Made by a program: the position numbers and the translations under genes. Positions 57,854 to 64,000 of a DNA stretch of 64,000 bases are shown in pieces; within the stretch, counting starts at the first letter, position 1; every line of letters begins with the position of its first letter. The stretch lies in the NCBI RefSeq assembly GCF_026427595.1, contig NZ_CP101527.1:1745001-1809000 (forward strand). The letters run 5' to 3'. The notes under the pieces are model-generated. The model was not told where the DNA came from, made no database searches, and worked only from the letters and a program-made list of their open reading frames with translations. The DNA is from Alkalimarinus sediminis (lineage in GTDB: Bacteria > Pseudomonadota > Gammaproteobacteria > Pseudomonadales > Oleiphilaceae).

Positions 57854-59575
57854 ATGCCCATCACTTGCAGTAGCGAACTTGTAGTAGCCTTAGACAAACC
57901 ACGCAACTTCCAACGCAAACATATTGGCGAGATACTGCTACAAACAGGCATCATCACCGAACCACAACTTAAACAGGCGATAAACGAAAAATCAACCAAG
58001 TATCCTCAAGATAGACTAGGTGTTGTTATATCGAAACTCGGATTAGCCTCCGAAGCGCAAATTCTAAATGCTTTAGCCTGCTGTCTTGAAGTCCCTTTTG
58101 TCACACTTTCAGCTTTTGAGATATCCCAAGACCTGATTGATCAGGTGCCAGCCGAATTTGCTCGTGCTCACAGTCTTATTCCGCTTCTTATACATGCTGA
58201 GCGTTTGATTGTGGCGATGGAAGACCCTACCGACACAGACACGCTTAATATGCTTCACTTTATAACAGGTCGTATAATCGAACCTGTTATCGCCGCCCGC
58301 GAGGATGTCGACCTAGCCATATCACAGCACTACGGCCCTTCAGACGACGAAGAAGTACTCAAAGAACTGCCCATAGATACCAAACTGACTCACTGGGAAG
58401 AACAGCAAGCACAAAAACTGGCTAAAGATAAGCCAACCGTCAAACTGATACATAACCTAATTATTGATGCCATTAACCGACATGCATCAGATATTCATAT
58501 ACGACCAAAAGAAAACGATGTAGATATTTTATTTAGAATAGACGGCAGCCTTATAAAAATCAGAAGTTTTGATAAATCTTTACTCGCAGGCAGCGTTGCC
58601 AGAATCAAAATAATTGGCGGCATCAACATTGCCGAACATAGAGTTCCTCAGGATGGTCGAACGAAAATAAAAGCCAAAGATAAGATAATTGATCTGCGAA
58701 TATCCATCATGCCCACTATTCATGGTGAAAGCGTCGTACTAAGAATACTCGACACGACAGCGAGCCTTAAATCTATTAATGACATTGGTTTTAGCAAACA
58801 AGACTCCAATACATTTACTCGTTTAGTCAATAAAAGTAGTGGCCTGATATTAGTTACAGGGCCTACAGGCTCGGGTAAATCAACCACCCTATATGCTGCA
58901 CTGCAAGAGCTTAAACAGCGAGAAATCAACATAATCACCGTTGAAGACCCTGTTGAATACCATGTCGACGATATCTTGCAGATACAAACTCACTCAAGCA
59001 TTGGCTACACCTTTGCAAAGGCTTTACGACATATCCTTCGCCACGACCCCGACGCCATAATGATCGGCGAAATTCGTGATGAGGAAACAGCAAAAATTGC
59101 AGTTGAAAGTTCGTTAACAGGCCATTTAGTACTATCAACTCTGCACACAAATAGTGCTGCCGCCACAGTGACCCGCTTGCTAGAGATCGGCATACAGCCC
59201 TATCTACTAAATTCTACACTGCTAGCAGTCTTAGCTCAGCGACTTGTTAAAAAGAACTGCCCTCATTGCCTTGAGGAAGAAATGATCCCCAAAGAGACCA
59301 GACAAGAACTGGGGCTCGGGATTGACGAACTCTTTTACAAAGGACGCGGTTGCGACCAGTGTCACCATGTTGGTTATAACGGGCGCTTAGCTGTGTATGA
59401 GTTACTAACCATAGACTCTGAAATTCGCAAACTTATACAGCCTAAAGTTAACTCAATTGATATAGAAACAGTAGCGGTAAAGAATGGGATGACCCCACTA
59501 ACCGGCAGAGCGATTGCGATGGCGAGACAGCAACTCACATCAATTGAAGAGGTTTATCGGGTAAGGCTTGGCTAA
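57854..59575 (+). CDS. GspE/PilB-type ATPase with N-terminal MshEN domain, orphan
   Basis: A 573-residue secretion/pilus-type ATPase. Residues about 20-150 form an MshEN domain with two LxxLLxxGxxxxxQLxxA-like motifs (second: RLGVVISKLGLASEAQ), which in MshE binds c-di-GMP. The core has Walker A GPTGSGKST (about 336-344), Asp box, DPDAIMIGEIRDEET (about 396-410) and His box. A zinc four-Cys motif lies at Cys469, Cys472, Cys500 and Cys503. AAGGA precedes the ATG. No pilC, pilM-Q or gsp genes are adjacent, so its machine lies elsewhere. A terminator follows. Confidence 0.9.
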   Translation: MPITCSSELVVALDKPRNFQRKHIGEILLQTGIITEPQLKQAINEKSTKYPQDRLGVVISKLGLASEAQILNALACCLEVPFVTLSAFEISQDLIDQVPAEFARAHSLIPLLIHAERLIVAMEDPTDTDTLNMLHFITGRIIEPVIAAREDVDLAISQHYGPSDDEEVLKELPIDTKLTHWEEQQAQKLAKDKPTVKLIHNLIIDAINRHASDIHIRPKENDVDILFRIDGSLIKIRSFDKSLLAGSVARIKIIGGINIAEHRVPQDGRTKIKAKDKIIDLRISIMPTIHGESVVLRILDTTASLKSINDIGFSKQDSNTFTRLVNKSSGLILVTGPTGSGKSTTLYAALQELKQREINIITVEDPVEYHVDDILQIQTHSSIGYTFAKALRHILRHDPDAIMIGEIRDEETAKIAVESSLTGHLVLSTLHTNSAAATVTRLLEIGIQPYLLNSTLLAVLAQRLVKKNCPHCLEEEMIPKETRQELGLGIDELFYKGRGCDQCHHVGYNGRLAVYELLTIDSEIRKLIQPKVNSIDIETVAVKNGMTPLTGRAIAMARQQLTSIEEVYRVRLG

Positions 59576-59587
59576 ACAAACATTAAA

Positions 59588-59607
59588 AAAGGGGCATACG
59601 CCCCTTT
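59588..59607. terminator. Bidirectional intrinsic terminator
   Basis: AAAGGGGC and GCCCCTTT pair around ATAC, with A and T runs. It lies just after the ATPase gene and 70 bp beyond the convergent amtB stop. Confidence 0.85.
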
Positions 59608-59656
59608 CTTCTGGTTAACTCATGTTAAGGTTTGAACTACCTACAAAGTTCCATAC

Positions 59657-59690
59657 CTGTTATAAGTTATAGTCTGTTATAAGTTATAGC
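59657..59690. repeat. 17-bp tandem duplication crossing the amtB stop codon
   Basis: 59657-59673 and 59674-59690 differ only at the last base. The amtB stop (59677-59679) is inside the second unit; the first unit lies downstream of it. Confidence 0.95.
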
Positions 59691-60966
59691 CTGTTTCTTC
59701 ATGAGAAGATGTATCAAGACCCTCAACTTCATCTTCTTCTGATACCCGCAGCGGAGTAAATACAGCGACTAGCTTTAAGATGACGTAGGTGACAATAGCG
59801 GTATATGCAATTGTGGATACAATACCAATCAACTGTACCTTCAACTGCCCACCAATAGAGTCAATACCATCAGCAAAGCCAAACCCACTAAACACACCCA
59901 ACTCAGTAGACGCAAAAATACCCACCATGAAAGTACCTAAGATACCACCAACACCGTGTACCGGAAACACATCTAAACTATCATCTATTTTTAAAACGCG
60001 TTTAACATATTGAGTGGCGTAAAAACAGACAAGGCCAGCAGCAAAACCGATAACCAAGGCGCCACCAGGCCCTACAAAACCCGAAGCAGGGGTAATCGTA
60101 CCCAAACCGGCAACCATACCTGTTACCGCACCTAACGCACTTGGCTTACCAAACTTTTTCCATTCGATAAACATCCAAACCAGCGCCCCGGTAGCCGATG
60201 AAATATGAGTCACTAGCATCGCCATGGCAGCATCTCCATTCGCACCAAGAGCACTACCACCATTGAAGCCAAACCAACCTACCCAAAGCATGCCTGCACC
60301 TGTCACAGTCATCGTCATGTTGTGTGGAGGCATGGCAGTTGTTGGAAAGCCTTTACGCGGCCCCAATACAATCGCTGCCACTAAAGCTGCAACACCAGCA
60401 GTTATATGTACAACGACACCACCGGCAAAATCATATAGACCCATTTCGGCCAACCAGCCACCGCCCCATACCCAGTGGGTAACCGGTACATAAACAGCCA
60501 ACAACCAAATTGCACTAAAAAGAAGCACTACCGAAAAACGCATTCGCTCAGCAAAACCACCAATGATCAATGCAGGTGTAATCACTGCGAATGTCATCTG
60601 AAACAACATAAACAGCGATTCAGGGATATCACCCGACAACGTATCCCGACCGATACCAGACAACATAACCTTACTAAGGTCACCTATAAGTGAACCTCCT
60701 TCACCAAAGGCCAAGCTATAACCAACAATCAACCACAACAAAGAAGAGACTCCGGCAATTGCAAAGCACTGCATAAGCACGGAAAGAACATTTTTTGATC
60801 GTACCAAACCACCATAAAACAATGCCAAACCAGGCAGTGTCATAAACAATACCAAAGCGGTAGATGTCAATATCCACGCGGTGTTAGCGCCACTCATCTG
60901 AGCTTCTTCCGCGAGAGCCATTCCCGGCAACATTACCGCCAAGAATGTTATTAAAATTTTCGTCAT
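59677..60966 (-). CDS. amtB: Ammonium transporter AmtB
   Basis: The start at 60966 gives 429 residues; GGAAGAGG precedes it, and an 11-codon longer start is less likely. A signal peptide (cleaved near ALA) and eleven hydrophobic helices fit Amt/MEP/Rh. Conserved regions include ALFYGGLVRSKN, HVWVWGGGWL-like, VVHITAGVAALV with the first pore His and FPVHGVGG with the second. No glnK gene is adjacent. Confidence 0.95.
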   Translation of the reverse strand: MTKILITFLAVMLPGMALAEEAQMSGANTAWILTSTALVLFMTLPGLALFYGGLVRSKNVLSVLMQCFAIAGVSSLLWLIVGYSLAFGEGGSLIGDLSKVMLSGIGRDTLSGDIPESLFMLFQMTFAVITPALIIGGFAERMRFSVVLLFSAIWLLAVYVPVTHWVWGGGWLAEMGLYDFAGGVVVHITAGVAALVAAIVLGPRKGFPTTAMPPHNMTMTVTGAGMLWVGWFGFNGGSALGANGDAAMAMLVTHISSATGALVWMFIEWKKFGKPSALGAVTGMVAGLGTITPASGFVGPGGALVIGFAAGLVCFYATQYVKRVLKIDDSLDVFPVHGVGGILGTFMVGIFASTELGVFSGFGFADGIDSIGGQLKVQLIGIVSTIAYTAIVTYVILKLVAVFTPLRVSEEDEVEGLDTSSHEETGYNL

Positions 60967-60991
60967 AACCTCTTCCCAATATCTAATTAAA

Positions 60992-61008
60992 CGCACCATA
61001 TTTGTGCA
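60992..61008. promoter_or_regulatory. NtrC-like box upstream of amtB
   Basis: On the minus strand TGCAC-AAATAT-GGTGCG fits TGCACY-N5-GGTGCA with two mismatches. Further CGCACCA or TGCACCA half-sites occur at 61021, 61160 and 61202 in the same orientation. The first site is only 26 bp from the start, an unusual place for an enhancer. Confidence 0.4.
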
Positions 61009-61172
61009 ATCATTTATTCATGCACCAATATAAGCCTTATAAATTACTGCAACTAAGTACTTAAGAGCTTAAATAAAACTGCATTATTATTAATATTCAG
61101 GACGTTACAGAAACTTTCTAGAAATAGATGTGTCTGTTCGGATCCCGATTAGCGTGAAACGCACCATTTGAA

Positions 61173-61188
61173 AGCACTATTCATGCCA
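61173..61188 (-). promoter_or_regulatory. Candidate sigma-54 promoter of amtB
   Basis: On the minus strand TGGCATGAATAGTGCT matches TGGCACG-N4-TTGCT with two mismatches and the correct 10-bp GG-to-GC spacing. It would give a leader of about 195 nt. Confidence 0.4.
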
Positions 61189-61252
61189 CATAACAATTTA
61201 ACGCACCATTAGGGCGCGAGTTTTATTCTATCGATCTGATTTGTATGATTTT

Positions 61253-62233
61253 TTATTGAGAAGAGGTTGGCGAAGCAGCCACTGAGTCTGGCTGTGCAAC
61301 CGTTATTGGCTGACCGCTCGCCTGAGAGGACTTTTCTGCTGAAGTCGTTTTTGAAGACATGGGGTTTGAGGACATAGCTTTTGAAGACATAGCTTGTGAT
61401 GAGTCAGTATTTGATGAGCTACCATTTGCTGCAACAGAAGTAGACACGGAGCGAGACTGCTCATCCACAGTATCATCAATACCCTGCTCTAGGTTATTGA
61501 AGTGGTGCTTTAAGTAGTCCTGCTGTAAACGCTTGTATGCTTTTTCGGCTTCAAGCATCAACTGCAAGTACAATCGAATATGCTTCTTTTCTCTGATAAC
61601 GCTAAACAATCGTTTTTTTGCTGACAAGTCCATCGCGCCTTGGAACAGAGTTCGTTTCAAATTGGCGTTATACTTGGCTAACTTTCGACACTTCCATGCT
61701 AGCCCCTCTTGTCCTTCGAGTAGTTTAATATGGTTAAGCGCCCTGAACTCCAGTTTTTTTCGTTCAGAAAGTAGCTCATTAAGTGTTGGCTCAGCACTAA
61801 AAAATCGTCTAAAAGGTTTTAGAGCAAAGCAGAGGACAACAAAGAGTAAGCCAAAGGAACTTCCTCCTACCCAAGCAGGCACTACACCCAATACACCCGC
61901 ACAAAAAACAATAAAAAACACGCAACAGATAAACAGCCAATAATCACGATTACGTTTGGCTAGTGCAACTGAGCGGTTATCAGGGTAGTCGTCCAGATAC
62001 AACCAATCATAATTAACATTAAGCAGGGTTTGGCACTCTGCGAGTAGCTTCTTCCTGATATGCTGTTGGGTCTGCTCTTCTGATACTCGTTTACGCTCAG
62101 CCTCCTTGCGCTCTTCACGCTTACGGGCTAAGTCAAGCTCTTTGCTAGTGGTTGGTTTAAAAGCGGCAGCACCTGAAATCGGTTTTGGTGCACTGACATC
62201 ATCGCTATTATGTTTTCCCTTATCGCGTTCCAT
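61253..62233 (-). CDS. Unknown membrane protein with coiled-coil and Ser-rich tail
   Basis: I do not recognise this 326-residue protein. A charged coiled-coil-like region (about 28-70) is followed by two adjacent hydrophobic segments (about 97-140), a basic helical region (about 145-245) and a low-complexity Ser/Thr tail (about 255-326) with repeats of the SSKAMSSNPMSSK type. Both termini should be cytosolic. The gene is not clearly part of an operon. Confidence 0.65.
   Translation of the reverse strand: MERDKGKHNSDDVSAPKPISGAAAFKPTTSKELDLARKREERKEAERKRVSEEQTQQHIRKKLLAECQTLLNVNYDWLYLDDYPDNRSVALAKRNRDYWLFICCVFFIVFCAGVLGVVPAWVGGSSFGLLFVVLCFALKPFRRFFSAEPTLNELLSERKKLEFRALNHIKLLEGQEGLAWKCRKLAKYNANLKRTLFQGAMDLSAKKRLFSVIREKKHIRLYLQLMLEAEKAYKRLQQDYLKHHFNNLEQGIDDTVDEQSRSVSTSVAANGSSSNTDSSQAMSSKAMSSNPMSSKTTSAEKSSQASGQPITVAQPDSVAASPTSSQ
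61353..61427. repeat. 15-bp in-frame repeat in the Ser-rich tail
   Basis: Five 15-bp units (starts 61353, 61368, 61383, 61398, 61413) follow GA(a/t)GA-CAT-GCTTTT-like patterns, the first three clearly related and the last two decayed. Confidence 0.75.
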
Positions 62234-62447
62234 TCACACTCTTCATTATCTTCTTCATGTCTATATTAAGTTATCGTTCACAGTATCCTGATCTTTAAGT
62301 GTTTTTTAAAATTGATTCGGGTCAGTCATTTATTTATGATCGATTGCTAGCATGACGTACAACAAGCGTCTTTTTTCAGCAGTTTCATTTTCGGTAAAAG
62401 CTGACTATAAGTAAGATAATAAAAGCAATTAAAACAGAGGATCGATA

Positions 62448-62864
62448 ATGACCACTCCCGCAATTTTAGTAAGTGACTACATGAAGCCTGTCACTAAGCA
62501 TTTCTCACCAGACACTAGCGTAAAAGAGATTGTAAAAACACTCGTTAACAATCACTTGGTTGGTGCTCCAGTATTGGACGAAAACAAAAAACTCGTGGGT
62601 TTTATCTCTGAAAAAGACTGTCTTCAGCAGATGGTTAATGATAGCTACTATAGTCAAGACCATCATGTTGCAAGAGATATAATGCGACAAAACCCCCTTT
62701 CAGTTTCTCCTAACGACGATATTTTCAGTCTTGCTGAAGAGATGATAGGCAGACGCCCAAAACTCTATCCAGTAGTAGAAAACGAACAGGTCATTGGCAT
62801 TATTACTCGCGCAGATGTATTGAGAGCATTAAGCAATGCACGCGCTGAACAACACAAGCACTAA
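62448..62864 (+). CDS. CBS-domain protein
   Basis: A 138-residue protein with two CBS motifs (about 8-60 and 75-130: ISEKDCLQQ and ITRADVLRAL ends). Such Bateman modules bind adenine nucleotides and regulate partners. There is no fused effector domain, so the partner is unknown. GAGG precedes the ATG. The 214-bp spacer upstream (62234-62447) shows no clear element. The stop lies in a 14-bp tandem repeat. Confidence 0.85.
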   Translation: MTTPAILVSDYMKPVTKHFSPDTSVKEIVKTLVNNHLVGAPVLDENKKLVGFISEKDCLQQMVNDSYYSQDHHVARDIMRQNPLSVSPNDDIFSLAEEMIGRRPKLYPVVENEQVIGIITRADVLRALSNARAEQHKH

Positions 62865-62911
62865 GTACTGGGCAACAAGTACTGGGCAACAAGTACTAGG
62901 CGTTAAGTACC
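62863..62911. repeat. 14-bp tandem repeat joining two convergent stop codons
   Basis: Units start at 62863, 62877, 62891 and (partial) 62905, with AAGTACTGGGCAAC repeated perfectly twice. The CBS stop (62862-62864) overlaps the first unit and the dusC stop (62896-62898) lies in the third. Confidence 0.95.
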
Positions 62912-63861
62912 TTCGCTTGGCATACTTTGAGCTTATCTGTAATGAGCTGAGGTGTTTTATCTTGCCTTATGGTTAGAAAAAGCGCTTCGGCCTCAGTGAA
63001 CTCTCTAGACAGATAACGCAACCACTGTTTAATGCGCCCTGTTGCGTGCTTCTCCCCCATTTTTGCAAGTGTCAGCTCAAAGAACTCTATTAATAGCGCA
63101 ACAACATCAGGCCATGCAATGGGGTTAAATGGCTCCCCGTCAGACACCAACTTGCACTGTTTGGCCAAATTTGGGTTGCTAATCAGTCCTCGTCCTATCA
63201 TGACATCGTTACAAGCGCTCTGCTCTTTGCACCGCAGATAGTCCTGAACGCTCCATATTTCGCCATTCGCCACCACCGGTAAGCTAACAACTTCGCGAAT
63301 TTTTGCAATCCAGTCCCAGTATGCAGGTGGTCTATACCCTTCGGTTTTGGTTCTTGCATGAATGATAAGCTCATCAGCACCTGCGTCTTCAATTGCCGAG
63401 GCACACTCTAGTGCTAGAGATTTATCATCATAGCCTAATCGCATTTTTGCCGTTAAAGGTGTACTTCCGTTTAAGGCACTCTTTACAGATTTTACAATTT
63501 TATAGAGGTTTTCAGGCTCTCTAAGTAGCACCGCACCGCCATTGCTCCGATTAACAGTTTTTGCTGGACAGCCAAAATTAAGGTCAATAGCAGGGGCTCC
63601 CAGAGAGGCAGCTAATGCGGCATTTTCCGCGAGGCAAACAGGGTCGCTACCAAGAAGCTGGAGCCTAACGGGGACACCGGAAACTGTTTTACCACTATTC
63701 AAAAGTTCAGGGCTGGCTCGATAGAACACCTTTTTAGGTAATAAGGTATTGGTAATTCTGACGAATTCTGTGACGCAAACATCTATCCCCCCAACCCTCG
63801 TTAAAAGGTGTCGCATTATATCATCGGTCAAACCATCCATAGGCGCCAAAAAGATTCTCAC
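62896..63861 (-). CDS. dusC: tRNA-dihydrouridine(16) synthase
   Basis: A 321-residue FMN enzyme. FLAPMDGLTDDIMR, LQLLGSDP, IDLNFGCPAKTVNRSNGG with catalytic Cys98, AKMRLGYDD, IIHARTKTEGY and the late WLRYLSREF region are those of DusC, which modifies U16. Its final codons are part of a 14-bp tandem repeat shared with the CBS gene end. Confidence 0.94.
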   Translation of the reverse strand: MRIFLAPMDGLTDDIMRHLLTRVGGIDVCVTEFVRITNTLLPKKVFYRASPELLNSGKTVSGVPVRLQLLGSDPVCLAENAALAASLGAPAIDLNFGCPAKTVNRSNGGAVLLREPENLYKIVKSVKSALNGSTPLTAKMRLGYDDKSLALECASAIEDAGADELIIHARTKTEGYRPPAYWDWIAKIREVVSLPVVANGEIWSVQDYLRCKEQSACNDVMIGRGLISNPNLAKQCKLVSDGEPFNPIAWPDVVALLIEFFELTLAKMGEKHATGRIKQWLRYLSREFTEAEALFLTIRQDKTPQLITDKLKVCQAKVLNA

Positions 63862-63965
63862 TGATCACCTACTCCTAGTTTGATTTTTAATCTAACCACG
63901 ACCCACACCACTCATCAACAACCTAATAATGCCCATCTCTGGGCAGCTACGAAAAAAGATGGGTA

Positions 63966-63974
63966 TGATATAAT
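63966..63974 (+). promoter_or_regulatory. Extended -10 promoter-like element at window end
   Basis: TGATATAAT (TGn plus perfect TATAAT) lies on the + strand in the 139-bp terminal region after dusC. It may drive a gene beyond the window. CCCATCT/AGATGGG (63932-63938 and 63957-63963) is an inverted repeat just before it. Confidence 0.45.
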
Positions 63975-64000
63975 CCCTTTCATTTTTTACATAGCATCAA

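Overview
The window looks like chromosomal DNA from a free-living, probably marine gammaproteobacterium of the Pseudomonadales/Oceanospirillales type, with an AT-leaning composition. The clues are a complete Na+-pumping NADH:quinone reductase operon, a Pseudomonas-type long GAPDH, a PsrA-type TetR regulator and a gene order from sthA through nqr, gap, mfd, csiV, mtnP and nagZ to psrA that, from memory, parallels the P. aeruginosa PA2991-PA3006 region. No species call is made. I see no insertion sequence, integrase, prophage, plasmid gene or CRISPR array.

Layout. 1-5120: the 3' end of a probable RNase E gene, a YecA-family gene, then a leftward HsbR/HsbA-like partner-switch pair with a chemoreceptor-like protein. 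5414-9286: RNase AM, YciI, an SH3-domain membrane protein, a PilZ protein, RraA and a short-chain dehydrogenase-like protein. 9376-18072: an alpha/beta-hydrolase-fold protein without the usual nucleophile, divergent ppsA/ppsR, an M16 peptidase, a lipoprotein and mgsA. 18357-24712: an unknown membrane protein, a PEGA-MORN repeat protein, a response regulator with a C-terminal membrane anchor and a PAS/GAF/GGDEF/EAL protein. 24987-35488: a two-domain PTPS/QueD-like protein, DUF3010, gltX with tRNA-Ala and tRNA-Glu, ycbL, znuA, an AEC transporter, yajD, dusA, transaldolase, TerB and a glycerophosphodiesterase. 35558-46219: sthA, nqrM, apbE, nqrFEDCBA and gap, all leftward. 46552-57609: mfd and csiV rightward, then tandem HAD, mtnP, MscS channel, nagZ, a signal-less L,D-transpeptidase-fold protein and psrA leftward. 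57854-63861: an orphan MshEN/PilB-like ATPase, amtB, an unknown membrane protein, a CBS protein and dusC.

Functional links. RNase E, RraA and RNase AM concern RNA turnover. PpsA, PpsR, GAPDH, MgsA and transaldolase concern central carbon. NqrA-F need ApbE (flavinylation) and NqrM (iron-site maturation), encoded directly downstream. NagZ, the cytosolic YkuD-type protein and CsiV touch peptidoglycan metabolism. At least five proteins point to c-di-GMP or chemosensory signalling.

The most distinctive signals are: (1) short tandem repeats of 14-21 bp that run across stop codons into intergenic DNA at several unrelated loci; (2) a 22-bp-stem hairpin with a U-rich flank inside the apbE signal-peptide codons, placed like an attenuator between nqrF and apbE; (3) proteins with altered or rearranged active-site motifs (alpha/beta hydrolase with Glu at the nucleophile, duplicated HAD with DxH instead of DxD, tandem PTPS domains that share one motif set); (4) two abutting PsrA-type operators upstream of psrA. 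All calls are from reading the sequence; no database search was run.
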